This document shows, in pieces, positions 8,087-17,102 of a DNA stretch of 64,000 bases (positions are counted from its first letter, which is position 1; the number at the start of each line of letters is the position of its first letter). The notes beneath the pieces are model-generated. The model made no database searches. It was not told the DNA's origin and worked only from the letters and a program-made list of their open reading frames with translations. The stretch is taken from contig JALHSP010000101.1 of NCBI GenBank assembly GCA_022865305.1, positions 80,953 through 144,952 on the forward strand. The letters run 5' to 3'. A program made the translations under genes and the position numbers. Origin of the DNA: Bacteroidales bacterium. GTDB lineage: Bacteria; Bacteroidota; Bacteroidia; Bacteroidales; VadinHA17.

Positions 8087-9115
8087 CTAGTTATCCCTTC
8101 CCGCAATATATTGCCTCCATTTATCAATAACCTGTTTCATGTCTTCGGGGAGTCCGGAATCGAAAGACAATCTTTTTCCTGTTACAGGATGATCAAAAGA
8201 GAGAGATTTTGCATGCAGCGCCTGCCGAGGGAGCATTTTAAAACAATTTTTTACAAACTGCTGGTATTTGGTAAAAGTTGTTCCTTTAAGGATATGATCA
8301 CCGCCATATTCTTCATCATTGAACAGAGGATGCTTTATAAAACAGAAATGAATCCTTATCTGGTGGGTACGGCCTGTTTCGAGCTTGCATTCGACAAGTG
8401 ATGTATATCCGAAGTTTTCAATAACCTTATAGTGTGTAATTGCAGGTTTTCCACGGCTTCCGTCAGGAAAAACCTGCATTATTTTCCTGTCACGTATATT
8501 TCTTCCGACATGACCTGTTATTGTACCTTCCGGAGGATCAGGAACACCCCAGACCAGGGCAATATATTTTCTGTCAGTTGTCCGGTCGAAGAATTGTCTC
8601 GAAAGCCTGTTTAGCGCCAGCTCATTCTTTGCGATCACCAGAATCCCTGATGTGTTTTTATCAATTCTGTGAACCAATCCGGGTCTTAGTTCTCCGGATT
8701 GAAAAAGCGGCATATCCTTGAAGTGCCACATAAGGGCGTTCACGAGAGTGCCGGTGTAATTGCCATAAGCCGGATGAACAACCATTCCCGGTTCTTTATT
8801 TACTACAACAACATCATTATCCTCAAATACAATATTTATCGGAATATTTTCAGGGATAAGCTCAATCTCCCTGGGAGGATTGGGAAGAACAATTTGAATT
8901 ATATCGTCTGGTTTAACTTTGTAATTTGGTTTAACCTGGTTATTATTTACAAGTATATTTCCTGCATTTGCGGCATTCTGAATTCGTGTTCTGGATATTT
9001 TTTCAAGTCTGGTGAAGAGAAATTTATCGATCCTCAGCAATGATTGCCCTGGATCGACCCTGAACCGGTAATGTTCAAACAGCTCCTGCTGATCAGTTAA
9101 CTCTTCTTCTTCCAT
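8087..9115 (-). CDS. rluD: RluD-type 23S rRNA pseudouridine synthase
   Basis: The 342-residue RluA/RluD-family enzyme should isomerise uridines in 23S rRNA. An S4 RNA-binding domain occupies about residues 19-80 (LRIDKFLFTRLEKISRTRIQ), followed by the catalytic domain. The catalytic aspartate lies in LVHRIDKNTSGILV near residue 148, and LETGRTHQIRIHF is the second family motif. The N-terminal acidic extension (MEEEELTDQQELFEHY) is common in Bacteroidetes copies. It follows the T9SS gene after 10 nt and the PASTA gene further up, forming one minus-strand operon. The exact target uridines cannot be told from sequence alone. Confidence 0.92.
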   Translation of the reverse strand: MEEEELTDQQELFEHYRFRVDPGQSLLRIDKFLFTRLEKISRTRIQNAANAGNILVNNNQVKPNYKVKPDDIIQIVLPNPPREIELIPENIPINIVFEDNDVVVVNKEPGMVVHPAYGNYTGTLVNALMWHFKDMPLFQSGELRPGLVHRIDKNTSGILVIAKNELALNRLSRQFFDRTTDRKYIALVWGVPDPPEGTITGHVGRNIRDRKIMQVFPDGSRGKPAITHYKVIENFGYTSLVECKLETGRTHQIRIHFCFIKHPLFNDEEYGGDHILKGTTFTKYQQFVKNCFKMLPRQALHAKSLSFDHPVTGKRLSFDSGLPEDMKQVIDKWRQYIAGRDN

Positions 9116-9125
9116 TCAGGGGATT

Positions 9126-10991
9126 TTACCTTGTTTTGACCAGCCGGTTATAACCAATGGTACGTCCGTTAAGGCTTGTAACGACAATATAAATACCTTC
9201 ATGAAGCGAAGATATATTTATGGGGTCGCTATAGGGAACCTTTAACAGCTCCCGACCCTGAAGGTCGATTATAGTTACATAAACCAGCCCGGAAACCGGT
9301 AAATCCGCCGGATCAATTCTTATGAACTCCTTTGCAGGATTTGGCCACAGGTGAATTTGATTCCGGCTTTTATACCTGATATCATTTATTGATGTTGTAA
9401 TCGGAGCTCCGACAACAGGTCTTATCATTACGCTTCCTGCAACCTGCGACTGGATCCAGTTGCCGTTTATCCAGTAAAATTGTTTACCTCCATGAGGAGT
9501 GTTGATATCAAAACCCGCATTCAGGAAAGTATCTGATCTTTGTTTCCAGCCAACATAGAAAATACCGTTGACAGGAACAGCATTATTAATATAATATGTG
9601 TGAAAACCGTTTATTGAGTCACCTTGCTCAACCATAACCTCTTGACGTGAATACAGAACATCTCCGGGAAGTCCGCCATTGTCGTCCCATACCATAAGAT
9701 CAAATGCCCTCTGGTTAGCATTCTCGTAACTGTCGTTGAAACAGATGTTTATTGCCCGGAGGGTATCATCCATAAACGATTTGAACCTGTATGCCACCAT
9801 TGCGTTCCTTGATCCCAGTCCGTTTATTCCGTAGCCGCCCTCAGCCGTACCGTCGTCAAACGCAAAGTAGTTACTGAACCGTTGATAATATTCGACGGTA
9901 TCATTTTCTTTAGGATCAAAATCTTCAGTCATCTTCAACCAGCTTTTTATTCTGAAAAGTGCAGAATCGTTGTTATCGGTATCGAATGTATAGATAAGGC
10001 TGGCGTTATAATCGACATTCGAAAGAGGATCTAAATTTACAGCTCCTTTATCAAAAATAATAGCTTGTGAATTTTTATAGACATCCCAGATTTCATAATA
10101 ATCGGTTACATTCCTCAATTTTGGTGCATTAATTGTATCATTGTTACGGTAATGTATCGGAATATAAGAGCCCATCTCCTGGAGATAGGTTTGTCTGAAT
10201 TGCTTCCAGGGCATTGCCTCATAGGTTTTAAGCAGTGAGCGTAGAGGATACCTGAAAGCCACATCTCTGAAAATTGTATCTCTGTATGTTCTGCCTCTAT
10301 CAAGGAGCACATAATCAATATTCCATTGATCGCAGTTTGAAACCATCGATGGATTGTCAAGATTTGAACTCAGACTTGCATAATTAATAAAACGGAAGCT
10401 GAATCCTTTTCTCAGGAATCTTGGCTGATCAATTTTTATTGTAACTACCTTAAAACCAGTATAACTGATGTCGGTTGTTTTCCATACTGAATGCCATTTA
10501 CTTTCATCAGGAGCAAAAAACTTCAGGGTCAGGCTGTCATTTTTTTCCGGTAAATCGGCCAGACCTCCGGGCTCAACTAAGAAGCTGAGCCAGATACTGT
10601 CTGAAGCAGGATAATTTAAATTAACAGGCAGTGAAGTCAGATGGTCCGCTTCAAATCCTGTAGGAGAGGCAGTTTCATACAACCTGCCAAGGTTATTGAG
10701 TGCATCAAATGTTGCCACCCCAATTGTAATCTGTTGATCAGTATATGTGTTGTTAATCAGGACATAATTATCAGACCATTTTTTGCCGTTGGGGAAAACT
10801 CCCTGCCCGGAAAAATCGTCAAAAAAAGGTAGTTCTAATGTATCTGCAGTTAATCCTTTAGATTCTGAAATTCCAGATTTCAGGTTTTTTAACTGGCTAT
10901 TTATTTGCAGACCGGTAACAATCTCCTGAGACCTGGAGGTATAGAGACAGACAAAAAGAAAAATGATATTTAAGATTAATTTTCTGATCAT
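9126..10991 (-). CDS. Secreted T9SS cargo protein with type A sorting domain
   Basis: The 621-residue protein has a signal peptide (about 1-21, ending SRSQ) and a C-terminal domain of about 80 residues with the T9SS hallmarks LWPNPAKEFIRI, VTIIDLQGREL and LHEGIYIVV, ending in a basic LVKTR. It should cross the outer membrane by the type IX system and stay on the surface. The central part, residues 40-540, is beta-rich, without a domain I recognise; it may be a structural or adhesive protein. It lies between the PASTA protein (5 nt upstream) and rluD (10 nt downstream), an odd place for a cargo gene. Confidence 0.85.
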   Translation of the reverse strand: MIRKLILNIIFLFVCLYTSRSQEIVTGLQINSQLKNLKSGISESKGLTADTLELPFFDDFSGQGVFPNGKKWSDNYVLINNTYTDQQITIGVATFDALNNLGRLYETASPTGFEADHLTSLPVNLNYPASDSIWLSFLVEPGGLADLPEKNDSLTLKFFAPDESKWHSVWKTTDISYTGFKVVTIKIDQPRFLRKGFSFRFINYASLSSNLDNPSMVSNCDQWNIDYVLLDRGRTYRDTIFRDVAFRYPLRSLLKTYEAMPWKQFRQTYLQEMGSYIPIHYRNNDTINAPKLRNVTDYYEIWDVYKNSQAIIFDKGAVNLDPLSNVDYNASLIYTFDTDNNDSALFRIKSWLKMTEDFDPKENDTVEYYQRFSNYFAFDDGTAEGGYGINGLGSRNAMVAYRFKSFMDDTLRAINICFNDSYENANQRAFDLMVWDDNGGLPGDVLYSRQEVMVEQGDSINGFHTYYINNAVPVNGIFYVGWKQRSDTFLNAGFDINTPHGGKQFYWINGNWIQSQVAGSVMIRPVVGAPITTSINDIRYKSRNQIHLWPNPAKEFIRIDPADLPVSGLVYVTIIDLQGRELLKVPYSDPINISSLHEGIYIVVTSLNGRTIGYNRLVKTR

Positions 10992-10996
10992 TGGGA

Positions 10997-11851
10997 TTAA
11001 TTACCCACACCATGGACGATTCCGGAAGCAAGAATTGTGTCAGGAACAACTATTAGAGTAGAATCAACCGGAAGTTTGGTTGAATCCATTGAAAGCCAAA
11101 GGTATATTGCCGAACCAAGTTGCTGAGTGGCATCATCTTTAAATTCAGGTTTCTGATAATAGACAAAGGCATTCAGGCTATCATCGCTTGTGATAATTGA
11201 GTTATCATATGTAAATGCCCCAAGGTTAAGGGAAGCTCCGAGAATCCTGTTTTTTGCAGATTCAAGGTTCATCCCTATCAGATCGGGAACGGTTGTCCTC
11301 TGGCTGCTAAGACCTTTCCCAAGCACGAGATCAATAACAGAACCTTTTTGCAATGAATCGTTTGGAGCAATCTCCCTGCCATTGTGTAACTGTCTTAAAA
11401 CCAAATTTATAGATTGGTCAGGTTTGTAACTTAATGAACCCATTTCCAGTCCTGAACTCTCAATCAGTTTAATAGCCTGACGAAGAGGAATGTCAACAAG
11501 ATCCGGCATTGCCACCATTTCAGGCCTGAAGGCATTAATGGTCAGTGCAATATTTCTCCATTTTTTGACTTTGAAACCAGGTTTCGGATTTTGTTCAGCA
11601 ACACAGCCTCGCGGAACAAGGGTAGTATAGACAGAATCAATAATCTGGTACCTCATTTTGCTCTTTTTCGCCAGTTTGGCTGACTCTTCCACCGTAAGTC
11701 CGAAGAAATCAGGTACAGGACTTGCCTGTCCATGTCTTGTGTAGAAATTAAGCCAGATCAGCAAAATCATTACAACGCCAACAGCGATGACTAATGCTAA
11801 TCCAAGGTTTTTGACAAATACTTTACTGAAGATAAATTCTTTTAGACTCAT
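10997..11851 (-). CDS. Membrane-anchored PASTA-domain protein
   Basis: The 284-residue protein has a short cytoplasmic N-terminus, one membrane helix (about 15-35) and three PASTA modules in the periplasm: about 42-110 (VPDFFGLTVEESAKLAKKS), 113-182 (MPDLVDIPLRQAIKLIESS) and 188-255 (VPDLIGMNLESAKNRILGA). PASTA domains bind peptidoglycan or its precursors. No kinase or transpeptidase domain is attached, so it is likely a sensor or scaffold. It is the first gene of the PASTA-T9SS-rluD run, with its own promoter box at 11880. Confidence 0.9.
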   Translation of the reverse strand: MSLKEFIFSKVFVKNLGLALVIAVGVVMILLIWLNFYTRHGQASPVPDFFGLTVEESAKLAKKSKMRYQIIDSVYTTLVPRGCVAEQNPKPGFKVKKWRNIALTINAFRPEMVAMPDLVDIPLRQAIKLIESSGLEMGSLSYKPDQSINLVLRQLHNGREIAPNDSLQKGSVIDLVLGKGLSSQRTTVPDLIGMNLESAKNRILGASLNLGAFTYDNSIITSDDSLNAFVYYQKPEFKDDATQQLGSAIYLWLSMDSTKLPVDSTLIVVPDTILASGIVHGVGN

Positions 11852-11879
11852 ACTGGCAAATTGAACAATAGTAATAACG

Positions 11880-11887
11880 CAAATGTA
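11880..11887 (-). promoter_or_regulatory. -7 box of PASTA-rluD operon
   Basis: TACATTTG on the minus strand fits TAnnTTTG and lies 28 nt before the PASTA gene ATG, separating this unit from mqnE. Confidence 0.5.
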
Positions 11888-11948
11888 AGGATAAAATTAT
11901 TAAAAGAATTTCGGTGGTAATCACAAAGGGAAGGCAGTTGCCGGTTAT

Positions 11949-13058
11949 TCACCAATATCTGATTATATTATACAGGCTATCCCTTTCGACAGGATCAAAT
12001 CCGGCATCCCTTATCAGCTTGCAAATCTCATCTGTTGCCATTTCCGGATTTTTATCCTCGGCTCCGGCCATTGAATATATCCTTGTTGTATCATCGATGG
12101 TCCCGTCAAGATCATCGGCACCGAATGAGAGGCTTAACTGCGCGATATCCTTTCCGATCATTGGCCAGTAGGTTTTAATATGAGGTATGTTATCAAGAAA
12201 AATCCTTGCAACTGCATAATTGCGGAGATCTTCAATAATACTGACTTCTCCAAGGTATGACATGCTGTTATTAGCCTTTTTATATTTCAGAGGGATGAAG
12301 GAATTAAACCCTCCCGTCTTGTCCTGCAGATTCCGAAGCCGTTCCATGTGATCGATTCTGTGTGCATACGTTTCTATATGACCGTAAAGCATAGTGGCAT
12401 TGGATGGTATGCCAAGCCTGTGCGCTGTTTCATGAATCGACAACCATAATTCAGAGGATGTCTTTTCATCGCATATCTTTTCTCTAAGCTGCCCGTCAAA
12501 TATTTCTGCACCACCACCAGGTATTGAATCCAGTCCATAATTTTTCAGCTGACGCAATCCCTCCTCAATAGTATTACCAGCTTTCCTTATCATATAATCA
12601 AGTTCAATGGCGGAGAATGCTTTAATATGAAGTTCCGGCCTGTGTTGTTTGATTTTTTGGATCAGCTTTCCATAATAATGAAGATCGTGCAAGGGATGCA
12701 CAGCACCAACAATATGAACCTCAGTAACTTCTTTATTATCAAATCTTTTGACAATATCAAGCATCTCTTCGTGGCTATACTCCCAGCTTTCCGGATCACC
12801 TGCTGGCTTATGATATGAGCAAAACCGGCAATTATAAATGCAGTTATTTGTTGGTTCAATATGAAAATTCCGGTTGAAATAAGTCAGGTTACTGTTTTTT
12901 TTTCTTCTTACAATACCAGATAAAACAGCCAGCAATGACAATTCTGCCTTTTGAAATAAAACAAGACCTTCATCCGGAGAGATGCGTATATCATTATTGA
13001 TTTTTTCAGCAATCTGTCGGAGATCTTTATCGGCAATATGGCCAGTAGCCTCAATCAT
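11949..13058 (-). CDS. mqnE: Aminofutalosine synthase (menaquinone biosynthesis)
   Basis: The 369-residue radical SAM enzyme carries the iron-sulfur motif CIYNCRFC (CX3CX2C) near residue 75 inside EPTNNCIYNCRFCSYHKP. The surrounding sequence FNRNFHIEPTN and the ending with LSFGADDLDGTIDDT fit the MqnE/MqnC/CofH superfamily, with MqnE the best match in my judgement. It would add SAM radical chemistry to the enolpyruvyl-benzoate intermediate, giving aminofutalosine. This implies menaquinone by the futalosine route rather than by the classical Men route. MqnC is the main alternative. It is monocistronic here, without other mqn genes in view. Confidence 0.85.
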   Translation of the reverse strand: MIEATGHIADKDLRQIAEKINNDIRISPDEGLVLFQKAELSLLAVLSGIVRRKKNSNLTYFNRNFHIEPTNNCIYNCRFCSYHKPAGDPESWEYSHEEMLDIVKRFDNKEVTEVHIVGAVHPLHDLHYYGKLIQKIKQHRPELHIKAFSAIELDYMIRKAGNTIEEGLRQLKNYGLDSIPGGGAEIFDGQLREKICDEKTSSELWLSIHETAHRLGIPSNATMLYGHIETYAHRIDHMERLRNLQDKTGGFNSFIPLKYKKANNSMSYLGEVSIIEDLRNYAVARIFLDNIPHIKTYWPMIGKDIAQLSLSFGADDLDGTIDDTTRIYSMAGAEDKNPEMATDEICKLIRDAGFDPVERDSLYNIIRYW

Positions 13059-13132
13059 TATAATATTTATTGTCCGGTAAAATTAATAATAAAAGGTACA
13101 TTGGGTTTCCGGATTTGCAACCTGCGTTAACA

Positions 13133-13168
13133 GAAAATAAAAAAGGTGTCCGGTTCAAAGACACCTTT
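13133..13168 (-). terminator. Rho-independent terminator after rpmH
   Basis: A 9-bp stem (AAAGGTGTC at 13142-13150 with GACACCTTT at 13160-13168) is followed, in the minus-strand direction, by a T-rich run. It lies 27 nt after the rpmH stop. Confidence 0.85.
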
Positions 13169-13194
13169 CCGCAGCTATAGTTTGACAGAAATTA

Positions 13195-13350
13195 TTATTT
13201 CAATTTAAGCTCGGTGGAGACGGTAAGCTTCTTTCTCCCTTTTGCCCTGCGTGAGGAAAGAACCCTTCTTCCGTTAGCAGTGGACATTCTTTCCCTGAAT
13301 CCATGTTTGTTAGATCTTTTTCTTCTTGATGGCTGAAATGTCCTTTTCAT
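13195..13350 (-). CDS. rpmH: 50S ribosomal protein L34
   Basis: This is a 51-residue, strongly basic protein of the large ribosomal subunit. It begins [20 protein letters not shown] and continues with [19 protein letters not shown], the near-universal L34 core. The tail [12 protein letters not shown] is the Bacteroidetes-type extension. The ATG is at 13350-13348 and the stop TAA at 13197-13195. It has its own promoter box (13394) and terminator, as expected for a highly expressed single gene. Neither rnpA nor dnaA lies next to it, so the classical origin-proximal arrangement is not conserved. Confidence 0.96.
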   Translation of the reverse strand: MKRTFQPSRRKRSNKHGFRERMSTANGRRVLSSRRAKGRKKLTVSTELKLK

Positions 13351-13393
13351 TTTTCTGTTTATTTAATAGTCATTACTTTTTTATATGAGATCG

Positions 13394-13401
13394 CAAAGAT
13401 A
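13394..13401 (-). promoter_or_regulatory. -7 box of rpmH
   Basis: TATCTTTG on the minus strand is a perfect TAnnTTTG match, 43 nt before the rpmH ATG. Confidence 0.55.
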
Positions 13402-13448
13402 GTGTTTTTTTGAAATAATAAAACCGACTTAAGTTTTTTAATAGAACT

Positions 13449-14072
13449 TCAGGCAGGCAGATACACAATCTTTTTTGTTTGAAAATATGGTTCGGAAAAA
13501 AAGTTACTGATATCCCATGTCATTACTCTGTTTCTGAATTGTGAAAGTTCTTTATGCAAGTCTCCCCCCTTCAGATAAAGAATACCGTTTTTCAGACTGT
13601 TTTTTCCATTTTTGGCAAGATTTTTTGAAGTCAGCTTCACAAAACCTGGGAATTTTGTTACAGCCCTGCTTACAATAAAATCGTACTTGCCGTTTTCTTC
13701 TTCAGCTCTTTTCCGGGAGGGGATAACATTTTGTAATTCCAGCTCTTCGGAGACCGACGTTACAACTTTTATTTTTTTTTCAATCGAATCGAGAAGGATG
13801 AATTCAGATTCCGGGAAAATTATTGCCAGAGGGATTCCGGGGAAGCCGCCACCTGTACCGACATCAAGAACAGAGGTGCCTGGTACGAATGAAATGACCT
13901 TGGCAATTGCCAGTGAATGCAGTACATGATTGATAAAAAAATTATCTATGTCCTTCCTTGATATCACGTTAATTTTGCTGTTCCATCGTTCATAGATATT
14001 TTTCATCTGTGATAATTTCGCCTTCTGAACTATGGATAGCAAAGGGAAATATCTGAATATGCTTTCCGGCAT
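13449..14072 (-). CDS. rsmG: 16S rRNA (guanine-N7)-methyltransferase RsmG
   Basis: The 207-residue methyltransferase modifies G527 of 16S rRNA (E. coli numbering). The SAM-binding motif DVGTGGGFPGIPLAI lies near residues 70-84, preceded by INVISRKDIDNFFINHVLHS, which is characteristic of RsmG (GidB). VSRAVTKFP forms the later conserved block. Its ATG shares one base with the stop codon of the upstream sigma factor (TAATG), so the two are translationally coupled. No mnmG or parA neighbours are present. Confidence 0.93.
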   Translation of the reverse strand: MPESIFRYFPLLSIVQKAKLSQMKNIYERWNSKINVISRKDIDNFFINHVLHSLAIAKVISFVPGTSVLDVGTGGGFPGIPLAIIFPESEFILLDSIEKKIKVVTSVSEELELQNVIPSRKRAEEENGKYDFIVSRAVTKFPGFVKLTSKNLAKNGKNSLKNGILYLKGGDLHKELSQFRNRVMTWDISNFFSEPYFQTKKIVYLPA

Positions 14073-14668
14073 TACCTGTTACCTGTTTTGATAAAAATAT
14101 TGTACAATAATGTTTTGGCACGGTACAACTGAGCTTTGACAGTTCCGATTGGAATATTCAGCTCGGCCGAAATTTCTTCATAGGAGAATTCTTTGTAATA
14201 TCTTAATTCTATGATTTCCCTGTAAGGTGATTTCAACTGGTTGACGATTTTTCTGAGGATAGCAATTTTCTGGTCGTTAATAAGTGCTTCTTCCGGATCG
14301 GGCATATCGGACTGGATATTTATTGTTAAGGATTCGATACCGTCCTGCAATTGGTCAAGTGGAGTGGGAGAAGCTTTCTTCCTTCTTATAAAGTCAATAC
14401 AGTTGTTGGTGGCAATCATGAAGAGCCAGGTACTGAAGGCAAATCTGGGAGCATATGATTCGATATTCCTGAAAGCTTTACCAAATGCTTCAATAGTCAG
14501 GTCTTCAGCATCAGAAGGATTTTTTACCATTTTCAGAAGCATGAAATATATGGAGTCCCTGTATCGATTCATCAGGCTTGCAAAAGCTTTTTCATTACCC
14601 TTTTTAGCCTCTTCAACAAGCAGGAGGTCATTTTGTGCCTTTGCAGACAGTTCCTGGTTTATTTCCAT
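14072..14668 (-). CDS. ECF-type RNA polymerase sigma factor
   Basis: This 198-residue sigma-70 family protein has region 2 at about residues 25-95 (FASLMNRYRDSIYFMLLKMV, DAEDLTIEAFGKAFRNI, FSTWLFMIATNNCIDFIRRKK) and region 4 at about 130-185 (LKSPYREIIELRYYKEFSYE, LNIPIGTVKAQLYRAK). It redirects RNA polymerase to a set of promoters I cannot identify. It overlaps the glycosyltransferase gene by 10 bp and rsmG by 1 bp, and no anti-sigma gene is near. Uncoupled sigma factors of this type in Bacteroidetes may be controlled by level rather than by a membrane anti-sigma factor. Confidence 0.9.
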   Translation of the reverse strand: MEINQELSAKAQNDLLLVEEAKKGNEKAFASLMNRYRDSIYFMLLKMVKNPSDAEDLTIEAFGKAFRNIESYAPRFAFSTWLFMIATNNCIDFIRRKKASPTPLDQLQDGIESLTINIQSDMPDPEEALINDQKIAILRKIVNQLKSPYREIIELRYYKEFSYEEISAELNIPIGTVKAQLYRAKTLLYNIFIKTGNR

Positions 14669-15789
14669 TTGTTTTTACCGGATTTGCTACGTTTACCGGT
14701 TAAATAAACGACACCGTTAATAATAGGGGAAAAGATATCAAAAAATAACAAATATCCGACCAGTCCGGGTTCTTTAAGTCTTTTTTGTCCAAGTGTAAAA
14801 ACAATGATCTGGATAATCAGCCTTAATCCAAATATTGCTAACACATAAGGCCAAAAAAACTGGAAAGAAAGCAGCACGGCAAATGAGGCGTAAAAAAGAA
14901 TCCTCGAAAATGGTTCTGTCACCAGCAAAAGTTTATCCCGGAATTTATAGTAAGGGGCAGAAGTCATATGTCTTTTTTTCTGAGAAATCCATTTAGCAAT
15001 TCCGGAACACGGAACAGACCTTGTATGTGTTCCTCTCCGGAATTCGACACTGGTATTACTTTTCTTCGCATTTGAGTTTACAAAAAGATCATCATCACCT
15101 GAAATTATATCCTTATGGGTCCCAAAACCTTTATTTTCAAAAAAAACAGAACGGCGATAAGCAAGGTTGCGTCCTACACCCATATAGGGAACACCACGGA
15201 TAGCCATCCCCAAATACTGCATTGCAATGGTCATGGTATCATATCGGATGTATTTATTTAACAGTCCTTTTTTAATTATATATCCACCATAACCAAGTAC
15301 GAAATCTGTTTTGTCATCAAAATGAGAAACCATACCTTCAAGCCACTTTTCCGATTCAGGCTGGCAATCAGCATCTGTGAAAAGCAGGATATCATTTTTT
15401 GCAGCTTTAATACCGATAAACTGTGCAAATTTTTTGCTATGAGTGAATTTGGCATCCCTGGCAACTGTTGAGATTTTCAGATTCGGATATTGCTGGAGAA
15501 AATTTCCAAGGATTTCAAACGTAGCATCTTCAGAACAATCATTTACAACAATTACCTCATAATCAGGATAATCCTGTTTTAAAACTACCGGCAGGAAATT
15601 ATTAAGGTTCTCTGCTTCATTTCTTGCACAGATAATAACGGAAACAGGATCTTTTTTTGAACTGCTGATGTGGTGCTTAAAAAGAGGAACTGCAAGGTAA
15701 AAGAAAAGGTAATAGAAAAGCTGTGTCGCTGTCGAGAGAATAAATATCGAAGAGACTATCAAAAGAAAAACACTATCATGAATTGTCAT
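14659..15789 (-). CDS. Membrane glycosyltransferase, family 2
   Basis: The 376-residue protein has an N-terminal membrane helix (about 5-28), a GT-A nucleotide-sugar domain (about 45-265) and two or three C-terminal helices (about 290-355). The GT2 landmarks are PVSVIICARNEAENL, VVNDCSEDAT (first Asp), LLFTDADCQPESEKW (DxD-like) and, further on, a GDDDLF acceptor-site motif with KKRH downstream. It probably moves a sugar to a lipid or surface glycan. I chose the ATG at 15789 because the upstream in-frame TTG (15813) adds only eight unlikely residues. Genes downstream are the sigma factor and rsmG. Confidence 0.85.
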   Translation of the reverse strand: MTIHDSVFLLIVSSIFILSTATQLFYYLFFYLAVPLFKHHISSSKKDPVSVIICARNEAENLNNFLPVVLKQDYPDYEVIVVNDCSEDATFEILGNFLQQYPNLKISTVARDAKFTHSKKFAQFIGIKAAKNDILLFTDADCQPESEKWLEGMVSHFDDKTDFVLGYGGYIIKKGLLNKYIRYDTMTIAMQYLGMAIRGVPYMGVGRNLAYRRSVFFENKGFGTHKDIISGDDDLFVNSNAKKSNTSVEFRRGTHTRSVPCSGIAKWISQKKRHMTSAPYYKFRDKLLLVTEPFSRILFYASFAVLLSFQFFWPYVLAIFGLRLIIQIIVFTLGQKRLKEPGLVGYLLFFDIFSPIINGVVYLTGKRSKSGKNKWK

Positions 15790-15974
15790 CTTACTTTCTG
15801 TATTCTGCAACAATATTAATAAGATAATCGAAACGGTAAAAGATAGTTTTCAACAATCATAAACAACTTTTTATTTACAACATTCTGTTGACAGTAAAAC
15901 GAAATAAATATTGTATAATTTTCTAAGGCCGAATGGATGAACTACATTTGTGCTTCCGTTTCGGATCCGATAAT

Positions 15975-17102
15975 ATGTTTGAAGTACTGAGCAGGGATAA
16001 AGAAACAAAGGCTAGAGCAGGACTGATAAAGACAGCTCACGGGGAAATAATGACCCCGGTTTTCATGCCGGTAGGCACCGGAGGATCTGTTAAAGGAATT
16101 CTCCACCGTGATCTTACTGAAGATATTAATGCAAAAATTATCCTGGGAAACACTTATCATCTTTATCTCAGGCCTGGTACTGAGGTGCTGAAAGCATCAG
16201 GAGGTCTTCATAAGTTCATGAGCTGGGACCGTTCCATCCTGACTGACAGCGGTGGTTACCAGGTATTCTCACTTTCTCCAAACAGGAAGCTTACAGATGA
16301 AGGAGCAGTATTCAAATCGCATATAGACGGGTCGAAGCATATCTTCACACCTGAAAATACTATTGATATCCAGCGCATTATCGGATCTGATATAATGATG
16401 GTCTTCGATGAATGTACTCCTTTTCCCTGTGATTACAGATATGCAAAAAAATCATTAGCGCTCACCCATCACTGGCTTGACAGAGCTCTGAAAAGATACC
16501 GGGAGACAGATCCGCTCTGGGGTAGAGTTCAATACCTTTTTCCAATAGTACAGGGAGGGACATTTGATGATCTCAGAAAAATTTCAGCTGAAAAAATAGC
16601 AGGAGCCGGCATGGCTGGAAATGCCATTGGTGGATTATCTGTTGGAGAACCGGCAGAGGAAATGTACAGGATAGTGGAAATTGTCAACACAATTCTTCCC
16701 GACAACAAACCAAGGTATTTAATGGGTGTCGGAACCCCGGTGAATATCCTGGAGGCTATTGAACGTGGTATCGATATGTTTGATTGTGTAATGCCTACAA
16801 GAAACGGACGAAACGGCATGCTCTTCACATCGGAAGGAGTAATTAACATAAGAAACAGGAAATGGGCAGATGATTTCAGTCCAATTGATCCTGATGGTCC
16901 TTCTGAGGTAAGCCTTAAATATTCGAAAGCTTATCTGAGGCACCTGATAATATCAGGAGAGATACTCGGAGCTCAGATTTCCAGTATTCATAATCTGGCA
17001 TTTTATTTGAACCTTGTCGACAAAGCAAGGGAAAATATCATAGAAGGTAATTTCAGAAAATGGAAAGTATCAATAATAAAAAAACTTTCAGAGCGATTAT
17101 GA
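15975..17102 (+). CDS. tgt: Queuine tRNA-ribosyltransferase (TGT)
   Basis: The 375-residue barrel enzyme exchanges guanine-34 of certain tRNAs for the queuosine precursor. The catalytic Asp is in LTDSGGYQVFS and the nucleophile Asp in GIDMFDCVMPTRNGRNG. I chose the ATG at 15975 (MFEVLSRD), since the 14 residues upstream do not resemble the family. The segment that normally holds the three zinc cysteines (CxCxxC after PLDPE in E. coli) reads PIDPDGPSEVSLKYS here, without a single cysteine. From memory the same loss occurs in other Bacteroidetes. The stop overlaps the next ATG (ATGA at 17099-17102). Confidence 0.93.
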   Translation: MFEVLSRDKETKARAGLIKTAHGEIMTPVFMPVGTGGSVKGILHRDLTEDINAKIILGNTYHLYLRPGTEVLKASGGLHKFMSWDRSILTDSGGYQVFSLSPNRKLTDEGAVFKSHIDGSKHIFTPENTIDIQRIIGSDIMMVFDECTPFPCDYRYAKKSLALTHHWLDRALKRYRETDPLWGRVQYLFPIVQGGTFDDLRKISAEKIAGAGMAGNAIGGLSVGEPAEEMYRIVEIVNTILPDNKPRYLMGVGTPVNILEAIERGIDMFDCVMPTRNGRNGMLFTSEGVINIRNRKWADDFSPIDPDGPSEVSLKYSKAYLRHLIISGEILGAQISSIHNLAFYLNLVDKARENIIEGNFRKWKVSIIKKLSERL

